A stretch of 64,000 nt of DNA from Lottia gigantea (Eukaryota; Mollusca; Gastropoda; Lottiidae): assembly GCF_000327385.1 (NCBI RefSeq), contig NW_008710284.1, positions 294,464 through 358,463 of the forward strand, read 5' to 3'. Below, one piece after another: positions 29,513 through 41,377 of this stretch. The first letter of the stretch is position 1; every line of letters begins with the position of its first letter. The notes beneath the pieces were generated by a model. That model saw only the letters and a program-made list of their open reading frames with translations. It was not told the origin of the DNA and searched no databases. A program made the position numbers and the translations under genes.

Positions 29513-32500
29513 ATGGCGGACAAACAAGCAGGTGCCCGTTATGTATAACAGTAAATGGTGAACGCTTCTCATTAAGATAACGGGACTATTAAACTATGTA
29601 AGTAGATTTAAGACATTTCAATCTTTTAATACGGACAAGGATACGCATCTTTTGATGGACATTAATCACAATGGCGGGCTTAGAAGTGTATTTGTTACGA
29701 CGAATGAAATGTTTTGTTGTTTGTTTACATTTGGTTTTATAATGGCGGGTGATTTTCAAGGCCACTGTCGTGATTGTTTTGCTTTATAACATGAAGCCAT
29801 GGACAAGATGTAAGATTTTAGCAGTAAAGTATTCAGGAATGGAAGTCTGATAGCACTAACAGAAGGAAATGTAGGGGATAACTTATGACTGGGTACAGCA
29901 TTCCTAAAGTCATATCACATCTTAAAAGGGCAATATCAAATTACATAATTGATTAGACTATCAATAACCAATGAGTGTATTATACACCCAAATTATCATA
30001 GAGTGTCCTGTTTTATTTGTTCTTATTAAACTTGTAATTCATACTGATATTAACATGGTAGAGTTAAAGTTAATTCTTTAGAAAGTGTATGTAATTAAAG
30101 CAATTTTTGTCTTTCAGATAAAATAAGAAATATTCCCATGAGCCAACACAATAGTTAAAAGATGGAAGTACAGAATAAAAAGAGAACTACAGGTAGATGA
30201 TTACTGGAATTCATATTTGAGGACAAAATGAAAGTTAAAATTGTAATTTAGACTTTGATCCTCGTTCGCTTTATATAGCTATGTGGTCTCTCCCTTATGT
30301 GTGCTGAGTTGACAAGCTGTCCTGTTGTTCCGGGCACAAGAGATTTTGGTTTAAGAAATTAAGTTATTATAAGATTATAGGAATACTCTAAGTTCAAACA
30401 GAATATATTTTATTTGTCTTTTAGGAGTGAAAGGTAAAGGGAAAGGTAAAAAAACTAAAACTGAAACAAAAGATACAGAACCTTCTGATGTAGAACCAGG
30501 AACTTCCAAACAACCCACAGAATCTAAACAAGGTAGGTCTGTTTTAACTTAATCTGAATGGTGAAACATGGACTTACTGACACATGAGTTTTTCACACTC
30601 ATCCTGTTTCCCATCTGTCAAAATTCACAGAAAAGTTATAAATATTTATAAAATATCAGAATAGATATGGCTGTAAGTAGCTGAAGATCTAAAGGCTCTT
30701 CAATACCAAATGAAGAAAAAACTATGGGAAGCAAACAATAATATTGTCCTGATGAGGATGTCATATCAAAAACACAGCTTGGGATTAGATCTTGTCTCAT
30801 AATCTTATCTTTTAATTAAAATAATTATTAGTAATTTTTGTTTTGAAGATGTTAGCGTAGATATGGATGGTCCATCAGTGGCTATAGATCTAGAGGATCC
30901 ACAAGTTCAAGATGAAAAACCAGAGAAAGTTAAAGATGATCCATCCCTAAAGGAACAGACATCCGAGGTAGAAGAGATTTTACCAGACGAGAATGGAGGT
31001 GTACAAACTTTAAACAAGGTCAGTTCATCCGTGGCTATAGATCTAGAGGATCCACAAGTTAAAAATGAAGTAAAAGAGAAAGATATTTCACCAGTGAAGA
31101 CAGAAGTTGTGGATACTCTAGAGGAGAATGATTATGAAATACCAGTTATTACTGTGGAACAGAATCAGCAAGTTAAAACAACCCAACAAACCGAACAATC
31201 ATCTGAGGTAAGCTTGAAGAGACCAGGTAACCTTTTGACCTAACCCTCCTTTAACCAATCAAATCTCTGCCCTGTACTGGCATTTTGTGAGAGAGTGAAG
31301 GAATTTGATTGGTTAAAGAAGATGTCATCAGGTTAGGTCAAAAGGTTATTTTGACGAATGTTTAAGAGGCCTGTCTTTAAACCCAAACTAAAGTGACTAT
31401 GTTAAAATAAATGCCAATAAAAAACAGAAAGAAAATTCAGACTGTGTTTGGATTTACATTAATATTTATTTTATGATTATTTCCAGAAACAAGAGACTGA
31501 GTCTATAGATTTTTCTAGTATTAATCCTGAAGATTATGGTTTGAAGGTAGAAGATGATGACCTGCCGGCTGATTTTATTTACGGTATTTATATTCAGTAT
31601 TTTGGACAGAATCTTGACAATTAAAATTATTTACATGAGAACAACTTAGGTTCACATGGATCCTATCTACCAGCTTGTTCTTGGCCAAACCTCATGTCAA
31701 TGAGTTTTTCTTTCAAATTTCATGAGTTGTCCAAAAGATAAAAATACTTACGCCTTTTTTTAGCCAACATTTTAAAGGTAGTAAAACTTGTCAACTAATA
31801 AATTTGTTTTGATATTTTTCAGAGCCCCCACCCCAAACAGACCTGCCAGATTTATATAATTTACTGGCCTCATTGGAAGAAGGTAACGGAGATCTGGTAA
31901 CTAAGGACCCACCACCATCTTTGTTTGCTATACCTGAACATATTCCAAGTTACTCCAAAATTTCAGGTAGGAATTGAGTTCTTATGTTTTAGTGATGTTG
32001 TCTTTTATGCAGAGTTTTTTGTTAATGGAATATTTTTGCTTTGACAGATCTTTTTTTCTTTCTTAGTGTGAATACTTTATAATTATTGTAACAATAAAGC
32101 TATACTTGTTCTTGGTTTCTTGTTAACTGAATATATTATTGTATTTCTAGAACTACGCTATGAAATAGAGAAAGGTGAACTCCAGCCGTATATTTCACGA
32201 TTTGATACTGACGTTAAAGATGACGTGGTTTTACTGGGAAAGATTTCATTGGAGGAGGTACAGGAAGAAGAAAAACGACTGCGGGATGAACATATTCTAT
32301 ATTTAGAACAAGAATCCCGACTAGCTCGTGAACGAGAGGAAAAGTTGATTAATCGTGAAGAACAAGCTAAAACCAGAATGGCCACTTTTGTAAAAGATAA
32401 GAGAGGAGACTTGGCTCGAAGAGAGGTTTGTCAATTTTCTGTCGTGACGTGGGTTTTTTATCAGGTCAAATTGTAAGGAAGTATTCTATTTAAATTGGAT

Positions 32501-35500
32501 GAAATGATTGATGCAGATGCACTGACTCTGTCTTTGACTGATTTCTAGCCACCATTGGCCGTCTGGCTTGTCAACTCAGTAACTGTCAATAATTGATATT
32601 ATTTTCCCCTCCAGGAGTTGCTACGTCAGAAAGAGAAGTTGATGTTGGATCATGTTCACAAAGCTTTCCGTCGTGCCGAGAGTCAACTCATTGGTACCTT
32701 AGAAAGACGCAAGGGGGAAGTCAAGACCTTATATGGTGATTTGATGCTAGCAGACGGACAATATGGTGGGTCAAAAGGTCGAAGGTGGAAGGTGGATTGG
32801 AATCGAACACCTCAACCAATCAAGATTAATCTAAAGTGTATTCGTGGTGTGAAGGACAAGTTACCAGGTATGTATTTTAGAAGAGAACAGAGGACCTTGG
32901 TTCTTTGATTAGTGTGGTTGGAATCTCATTTTCGTTCAAACTCATGGTTGTCATGGGTTATAATCTCGGAATGAATAAGTTATCTCTCCTCATGTTTCCA
33001 GTTGACTTATAAACATAATCTTGGTAAGGACTAGCTGGTAGAAAGGATGGTCATGAACATAACTTATTAAATTCATTATCAAAGAAGTTTGACCAAGGAC
33101 TAGCTGGTAGCTGGACTAGCTGGTTAACGTAAATTGTTATAGTTGTTTGTATGTGTTGTAGGTGGTCGATATGTAATGATGGCCTCTCTATATAACAGAC
33201 TGGGCGGTCACACTATGAGATGGTCTAAATTAAAAGGACAGACCTGGGGTGGTACAACACTTCCCATGTTCCACGAGGGTAATTTTTATAACACAGAAAT
33301 GAAGGTAAGGACACTTGATAACTTTTTATTGGGACTGGGGTGCCTATAGCTGCCTGCTACAGTAGAAATAATAGTCGGTTGAAGTGAGATTCCTATACCT
33401 GGAATTTGATTGTTAGACCTTTAAGCACACTGAGTTTTAGTGGAATAGCAGGAACCACAGACGTCAGACTGAAAATTGTAATGGTGTAAATTGATGCTAT
33501 CAGTGTCCCTGATACAAAAATTTAGAAATCTCTTTACAATCCCTTTGATATTTGTATTTAATGATTTAAAGTGATATATACAGTATATTATAATATATTA
33601 TTTTAGATCAATCAGAGTTTATTTACTGTTCTCCCAGCTAAACCATCCCTCCGTCCTGGTATGATATTAGTATTTGAGTTGTTTTTATTACGCGGCTCTG
33701 TTTTACCAGTAGATAAAGTCGTGGCCTGGGGATGTTTTCCTATTTGTGATGGAAACTTCGACGTTTTAGAGGGAAAGTAAGTCAGATTTTATTCTCTGTA
33801 TTTTTTATTATTATTTCGATTTGTCATTTGCTATAGAAATACTAAAACAGAACCTGAAACATGTCGTTACTCAGAGTTTCATACTGTGTTTTGATGTTTG
33901 ATGAAGTACTATTTGATTAATGTTATATTATTCTAGATATAAGTGTAGTATGTTAAGATCAGAGATGAATCTAGAGATAGATAAACACGAGAAGATGGAA
34001 GAATTAATCTCATCTGATATCAACCATTGGTTATCTAATTTATATTTCGAGGTTATTAAATTACCCAGGTAAATATTCATTAATTATTTTTAAACACCAG
34101 AGAACCAGCAGTTATATTAGTTATAGAATTCTACAATATTTACTAGAGCACTGGTTCCACAGGGTGTAATATTTATAACACCATGCTCTTACATTGCCTT
34201 GTGTCCCAACCCCCGATATTATCAGTCTTGCCCTGAATCTGAATTGCAAATTTATGAGCAATACTAATTATACAAAACTTTTTTCAAAAGAAATTTGTAT
34301 GTTTTTTTCAAATTAGTTTAAATTTATTTTAAGATAAGTTTTTACGTTAGTTTACAATTTGTTTTTGATATTTTGATACAGATATCTGGCTGGACAGAAC
34401 GAACACGAAGTCGAGTTACAGTTTAGTTCTAAATTAACCAACTTTCCCGATCGGGTACAGACTGGTTGGGACGAGAATAAAGATGGCAGTGATCCCATAC
34501 CCGGTTCAGTTACAGATATGGGTAGTGCTAGGTAAGTGTGAAGTTATAATGAACTTTGACTGCAATAGTCATCTTTCTTGTATCACGGGAAGCAAGCGAT
34601 TTGTTTGGATTACACACCAGTGAATTTAGCCAATCAATGTCTTTCAACCACAGACGTCTGATAGAAAATTGGAATGGTACTTATTGATGCTTTATGTTAA
34701 AATGCATGTTTGTTGTAAATTTCAGTTCGTCTGGTACTCCTAGTGGGAGTAGTGGAGTTATCAGTACCAATGATACCATCGTTAGATCTGAGGCCACAAC
34801 TTCTAAAGTTAAACTTCATAATCGACATCTTCAGGTATACTTACTCTTCTAGACACCTGATACCACTTTTCATTATGATATACTTACTCTTCTAGACACC
34901 TGATACCACTTTTCATTATGAAATACTTACTCATTTATAATTGATATACTTCCTCATGTTAAAAGTTTATTAGCTGCTACCAATGTTTTACCAATACATT
35001 GTTTGGATTTCAGGTTTTGTTTTGCAGTTCGGATCATTAGTACTTGTTTTATTTATAATCTTTTTATTCATTCATTCAGCTGTTCATTTCTTTATTTCGT
35101 CATTGGTAAAACTATTTGACCGTGTTATTTTTAGATCGGTACAACGAGTCGATCATCCAGTACTAATATTGGATCTCGAATTATAAAAAAAGACACGAGA
35201 CGACCAGAAGACGATGATGGTGATGTCTCAAGTGAAGAGGAAGATGAGGTGAAAGCTATTAGGAGACAGGGAGATTTCAGACCACATCAAACTATGCCTG
35301 GTGTTTATTATAAGGTAAAGAGTTATCTGCTCTTTCTATCTGTGTGTGTCTGAATGTAGCAGGGCAGGATTAAAGGGGTCGTGAAGGGGTTATCTTAACT
35401 TAACTGTTTATAATATCACTATTGCAATAACTACTAATGAAATCTAAGGGTGTTTATTTACGTCATAAACTCTGGGTTTTAGAGGAATTGCAAATCCTCA

Positions 35501-38500
35501 GACGTCTGACTGACAATTGGAATGGTGAAAATCAAAGCTATCAGCTAGCATTCTTAGACACTTGTTACTCTGCCAGAACTTTTTTTTTTTTAATTGCATA
35601 TAAACCAAAAGTCAGATTGTAATTTTGAAAAATGATTTAGAAATTAATGTTAAGTCTTGTGTATCTGTATATTTGTGTATTTTTCAGCAATATTTAAACA
35701 ATCCAGCTGATGAATATTTTAAAAGAATGTACACGATGCTACCACGTACCTCAGTTTTAGCTCCTAGATTGAAGAAAAAGAAGCTGACCCACGTAGAAGA
35801 ATTAGAAGAACATAGTTTTTCTGTCCAGTATGTGTATTTATACTTTAATTTTAATTCAGACTTTATTCAATACTTCATTTTGAGCACGAACGTCATATCT
35901 CATAGTATTACGCTCCCATTGTTAGCTTTGGACAAACAACTTTCTTACTTCATAGATAGAACTACATCAGAAGTTATTGATTATTAACATCGACTTGTTT
36001 ATTTTTAGAGCTCCATTCACTGGAAAGGGTCGGTTCCACCACTCTGGACGTGAAAAGATGGGTTATATCGCCCGACAGTTTTTAGCCGAGATTGGAATGT
36101 CACAATGGCGTAGCAGAGAATTCTGGGGCATGTTGTTGTTATTCCTGATATTTTTTTTCCTGCGATTCACGACTCATTATTTTGGACAGTGGTTATTCCT
36201 CAGTGCTCTTGGTATACCCATCAACAAGTAAGTCAAATTAACATATTGTTAAATCACAACCAATCAGAGCCCTCGATAGAAAGACTAAATAATTTGGCTG
36301 CGCTTGTTATTGGGTGCTATGATTGGATGTATATGCTAGCGTACAATCCAATCAAATCACTGTTCATATAAATATGAATATTTCATAAAGTAACTATTTA
36401 AGGATGTTCATAGTATTTTCTTTCTCATTTTAGATTTGATTTCCGTCCTTACACTGTAGACTTGAACTACCAGCCTACGTTACTACGAACCAGGGAAGAA
36501 ATTGGAGTTGTGGTCCTTGGTCCTATGATGAATATATTGTTGTTTACGTTAATGGTCATTTTCGCCTGGATTTGTCCGAAAATATTTGGATTTTTTCCTG
36601 ATTTGTTTTCGAAATTTGTTTTAACATTTGGTGTTTTGACGTTTTTGGATCCTCTGCTGATTTTAATAGTAGACTGTGCTATGTTGGTGAGTTTAATTTC
36701 AAATTATATTTCTTATTGTGAACTTGTCATCTCAGCTCAGTTGTAGAGAGTCCACATAGTTATTATTGTTTCATTCAGAGAGTTCATTAAGTAATTTAAA
36801 GACATATTGCCTCTATTTCTCCTATACACAATCTCATTCATAGAGTTCACGCATATTAATATTTAATTAGTATTTAAGATTGTCAATTCTGCAGACGTAG
36901 ACTTGACTGTTTCTACCTCAAAGTATTAATATGGTCCCGCGAACTTCGTCTTATAGTTATTTTATTATCCAAACTCATTCAGGATTATTGTTGTTATTTC
37001 AGAGATTCTACGACCAATCTACAGAACCAATCGCAGATTTTGCTAAACTATGGTGGCATTTCAGTCGTTCTCAAGGTTCAGGGCTGGCTGGCGTATTTAT
37101 TACCTTGTTTTTATACACGTTTGTTGGTCTCCTCTCCTCGTCTATACTCTATATGTACTTCTTAAGGTAAGAATAATGATATTTTATCTGTTCAGGCTTT
37201 TGATGTAAGAATTATACAATTTCTTGTAAGTCATGCAGGTTGGAGAGGTTGATTTGGAAACGTTTCTAGTCATATGTGCTTGAGGTTACATACATTAAAT
37301 TCTCTCACAATTGAGATTAAAAGACTAGTGGATATTGTCAATCAAAAAAGGGAAGGCCTTGGCAACCTAATTTGAAACAGTTGAATGTAAAATTCGTTCT
37401 ATTTGATTTAAAATTGGATTATATTGTAGGTTACATAACAATGGAAGAATGTTGGATATATTCTGGAGATTACACGGTAAAGAAGAGAATTTTTTCATCC
37501 CCTACGATCTAGAAATGTCCAATGAGGAGTTGGCGTATGTTTGTCACAAAGCCGAGATGTGGCGTGGCGAAGAGGGAGAGAGACGAAAAGTTGCTGTTTA
37601 TGATTATATTTGGGAGGAGGAAGAGGTAGAGTCATTCATTCATTTATTCTTTCACTCTTTCATTCATTCATTTGTTCATTTATTTATTCATTTGTTCATT
37701 TATTTATTCATTCGTTCATTTATTTATTCATTCGTTCATTTATTTATTTGCTCAATGATTCATTCACCTGGGTGAAAAAATGACATATTAAAAAAAAGAG
37801 AGACAGGGAATAAGAATTTACTTACATTTGTGTTTTTACTTACTCATTCATTCATTCCTTCGTTAATTAATTCATTCATTCATTCATTCATTCTGTCTGT
37901 ATAAATTGTATTATAGGTAGAAGAAAGTATATGGGATGAGAATGGAGTAGAGAAGTTAGAAAAGAAGGAAGGAAGAAAAGAGGTCACGACTCATGTATCC
38001 ATACATACTCTACATCTTGATGGTCTGCGTGAACTTTATCGTCATTTCTTACGTTTACCTGATGGTGCTATCGTAGAGGTAACTAGAATTTATATTTATT
38101 ACAGTGTATCCTAACCTTCCTTTCATTTTTTATTAAGTTTTATGTTAAATTTAACCACTTTAGTTAGGGTCTATAGACGGCCCTCTTGAATATTCGTCTG
38201 TTTGATGACAAGCCCTCTCCAGCACTGGGATTTTGTGAAGCAAACAAGAGATGTATTCCGAGAAGTATCAGACACTGAATTCACGTTTGAGAGGGTAGAA
38301 ATTTGATTGGCTGGCGGTATCATCTATTTTTAGCCTACCATGTCTAAATATTGTATCTATTTTTAGGTATTTGGTGATGTTTCAATCCCAGGAATGGATA
38401 AAGATATGAAAACAGCATTAGAACAAGGCTCCAAAAATCTGGAAAATTTAATGGGCTCTCAACTTAGCATGTCCAAGGTAATATAACTTTAATGGTTTTA

Positions 38501-38856
38501 AGATTCTCTTCATCTTGGTCAGGTAGTGAAAGTGTAAAGAAGTCATCTTTCTTCAGTATTCCAAATGACCCAGCTGTAAATAGTTATGGATAATCTAGGG
38601 ACGATTTATGTTAAGGTTTTATCCAAGGATCAGCTGATAGACCGGATGTTAGAGAAATTATTATCCTTTTACATAATATACTTATTTCTCTCTTTCATTG
38701 TTTTATATATTTAATATTATATTTCAGGTACGAGGAAGACAAACAGTTATAACAAGAGCTGGTTTTACACCTGGACAATCTAGTCCAACACCTAGTGAGA
38801 CACCATCAACCAGTCCCTCCACTGTATCTTCAATTGAGAAGAAGAAAATCTTATAA
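29513..38856 (+). CDS. Unknown C2-like, multi-pass membrane protein with coiled coil (about 1170 residues, 21 exons)
   Basis: Exons: 29513-29531, 30425-30532, 30849-31207, 31487-31583, 31823-31966, 32151-32425, 32615-32867, 33162-33304, 33607-33776, 33937-34068, 34382-34531, 34726-34834, 35135-35314, 35688-35827, 36009-36227, 36434-36686, 37003-37166, 37430-37625, 37917-38078, 38367-38477, 38728-38856. All phases close. Order: Lys/Glu-rich disordered N-terminus, with a duplicated SVAIDLEDPQV; charged coiled coil about 270-370 (EEVQEEEKRLRDEHILYLEQ); C2-like beta domain about 395-570 (PIKINLKCIRGVKDKLPGGR); Ser-rich linker; from about 795 four to six hydrophobic helices (GMLLLFLIFFFLRF, VVVLGPMMNILLFTLMVIFA, GVFITLFLYTFVGLL); then a conserved-looking cytosolic part (FFIPYDLEMSNEELAYVCHK) and Ser/Thr-rich tail. 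The first exon (MADKQA) uses a weak donor; the start is the least certain point. Function unknown. Confidence 0.8.
30119..30192 (+). other. Possible alternative 5' exon of the C2/membrane-protein gene
   Basis: A CTTTCAG acceptor before 30119 and an ACAG|GTAGAT donor at 30192 bound a 74-nt stretch. Its ATG at 30163 would end in phase 0, which does not fit the next coding exon (phase 1) and would run into a stop. If used, it is more likely untranslated. In that case the 29513 ATG reads a 12-codon uORF (MADKQAGARYV). Confidence 0.35.
33429..33555 (+). repeat. Dispersed repeat with ACAGACGTC core
   Basis: The word order is TTTTAGTGGAAT, CAGGAACCACAGACGTC, GAAAATTGTAATGGTG, AATTGATGCTATCAGTGTCC, CTGATACA and TCTTTACAA. 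The same order is found at 5430-5545, 35470-35570 and 62855-62990, with fragments near 34650, and reversed near 2895, 58045 and 61905. Over 120 bp long; family unnamed. All copies lie in introns. Confidence 0.75.
34836..34960 (+). repeat. Two-copy 43-bp repeat, part of a dispersed family
   Basis: The unit TATACTTACTCTTCTAGACACCTG..., period 43, starts at 34836 immediately inside the donor site and again at 34879. The same family, reversed, occurs at about 1290-1450 and 1475-1555. Confidence 0.85.
37626..37760. repeat. TTCATT/TTTATT-type microsatellite in intron
   Basis: Runs of (TTCATTTATTTA) and TTCATTCG words start just after the donor of the exon ending at 37625. A second (TTCA)n run lies at about 37845-37893 just before the next exon, so both ends of this intron are repeat. 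Confidence 0.85.
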
Positions 38857-39940
38857 TTTATGACCTTGTTTCTCTGAAAATCTTTGGATTAATTTGAAGT
38901 CTGAATTTTAAAATGTATCATAAGATTTTGTTGTTACTGTTTTTTAAAAATGATCTTACAAGTATTTATGAATACAATCAAATCAAAATCTTATCTAATA
39001 GCAACTGGTCTTTAATTTCTGTCTGATTTCCATCTTCAATACCATTAGTCAAATTTTATTCATGTGAAGCTCCAGTGGTCCAGAAGGAACTACTATCTGA
39101 TATATCAAACTTTCAGACTAACTGAGTGTTATAACAAAACACAAGACAATATTATGGAATATAACACACTTCTTTAATAAGGTTAATATTGTCTTGCGTG
39201 CTTCTATATGTCCTTCTAATCTTCTAACTGAGTGTTAACTTGTACATTCTAAAATGTTGCTATATTTTATAATAAGTGCAATTTTTTGTTAATGATATCT
39301 GTTTGTTATATTTTGTATAATTTTGTATAAGTTTCTATTGCCAATCTGTGATAATTTATAATTTTATAATCTGTGATATTCTGTGTCTGTTTTTCTGTGA
39401 TATTACAAAATTTTTATTCCGTCCTTGTTTCAGATAATAAATTTGTACACTGATAGCCTAAATTGTGATAAACTGGTAGTTATTAATTGTGAATTATAAA
39501 GAGTTATTTCTACTGTTTATATATTACACTGTTAGACTATTTTAATTGACGTCACATGAACAGAATATTTGATAATTTCATGTAGAAAGTTGATTATATT
39601 ATGTTAATTTTAAAAGAGCACATCAAAATTATATTTTTATACACCACACTTCTTATATTTTATTTATATTTTATTTATATTTTATTCAAATCAAAATTTA
39701 TTGACTCGGGGCAATTCAGAAATATCGTAATTTACAATTTGTAAAAAATTTCATGAAATCTGATTGGTTTTTAAGATTACTGCAATAAAATCAACCAATC
39801 ATAGCTTTTAGTATGATTATCTTAAGTTATATAGCCTCTATCATCCAGTCATATGATGAAAGATATCCTGGTTGTGGTAGACAGAAATCTGGGTGTCAGA
39901 GACTAAGTTATGATGTGATATTGTAATAAAAGAAACAATA
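38857..39940 (+). other. Long AT-rich 3' UTR of the C2/membrane-protein gene
   Basis: The first strong poly(A) signals after the stop are AATAAA at 39925-39930 and again at about 39937. The stretch has no open frame of note and holds an inverted repeat at 39144-39155 / 39185-39196 (AAGACAATATTA and its complement). Confidence 0.45.
39144..39196. repeat. Short inverted repeat in 3' UTR
   Basis: AAGACAATATTA at 39144 pairs with TAATATTGTCTT at 39185, a 12-bp stem with a loop of about 29 nt. Confidence 0.7.
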
Positions 39941-41377
39941 AAAGTTTTTAAAGTGTGTTTATTTCTGTATATGTATTTAAAAATACTTCTTCGAACTTGT
40001 CTTGAAATGTAGACATGAGAATAAGTTCTACTTGTCTAACTTCAGTAGGAATGCAAACTGAAAATAGGTCAGCTGTCTGAAGATCTCTACTTGTCAAACT
40101 TCAGTAGGGACGCAGGCTGAAAATACGTCAGTTTTCTGAAGATCCCATTGCGTAAAACAACATGGTTCATGTTCTGTTTTAATATTTCTATACCACTCTA
40201 CAATTGATGTATTGATCCCACCCTGTCTCTCTCCTTCTCTCTCCCCAACCCCCTGTGTCAATTAATTCATTATTAAAATGTTATTCTGTATTCAAAGTTC
40301 ATGTCCAAACAGTATTATAGATGTATGGAAAATTGAGAAGTTATTTGTGGTCTTTAAATGAAAGGTAGCTAAAATCGAGTTACTTCCCTTCAATCAGTAT
40401 TATGATTGCTATAGAATGTATGGCACTAATTGAAACAGTGTGACAATCTTTCAGGCTGATGTAGCCTGGTGTAGGAAGAGTTGAGATCTTCTAAAGGTAA
40501 TCTATTACCCAGTTTTCTTGTCAAACCTTTGATCAAACAAGTGTCGAAGGTTTAATGGTTAATACTTGTGGCGTCTTCGGCCTAGCAAGTTTCTTTCATA
40601 CATGATATTTTAAATGGCGTTTCTACTGGGCCATGGCTCTCCCCTATCGCCTGTGAGATGTCTTAATTTGAAATAAAAATTAAGCCCTCTAAATTCTCAA
40701 AATTCATCTCGGACCATTTCAAACCTGTTGGTCCTTGGGGGTCTATGGCAGACCCCCGGCTTCAAGATCCTTGGAAGAGACAACTCTCATATTTTGTCTC
40801 TCTCAGGCATTTTTCTAGATAGGGTACGATCCTGATTCCGTGTTAATATTTTGCTGTCTAACGCACAAGCTCGAAATCATATGCATGTTGAAAAGAGAAA
40901 TAAAACAAAACATTTTTTATCATTTATAATATTTCATGCTTTTGTATATAAATTGAAAATCAAAAGAGAAACCATGAAAAGACGAGAATAGGACGGAATG
41001 GTACAAGTTAAGTTATAGTCGTAGTATAATACTATACATATATACATGGGGACCTAGAGATATACCAGACAGTATTGTCCATAAGCTGACAATATTTCAG
41101 CAAAAATAGAAATCTTGTGTTCAAATAGCATCCGCACCCGACAAAACTATCAAAATAATGATGGCTAAAGCTGTATGACCCCCATGACCAAATCATATGG
41201 CTATAATGCTATACAGAATAGTACATGTAGGTCCTTTAAACAAAGTATGAAGCCATAAAGGTTTGTAACCCAAAGTAAGTTGATTTCTGATGCCCCGAAA
41301 ACAATAAGCATACAGTCTACATACAAAAACATTGCACAAAATATCACAAATACACATGAATTCTAGTAATAACTAGA
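39941..41377. other. Intergenic / 3' flank between convergent genes; two-copy 59-bp repeat
   Basis: A direct repeat starts at about 40027 and 40086 (TCTACTTGTC(T/A)AACTTCAGTA). The rest probably includes the 3' UTR of the single-exon gene on the minus strand. No gene is seen. Confidence 0.45.

Noticed and set aside
30163-30192. ATG at 30163 as the start of the C2/membrane protein (MEVQNKRELQ)
   Set aside because: It ends in phase 0 and would read a TGA at once in the next coding exon.
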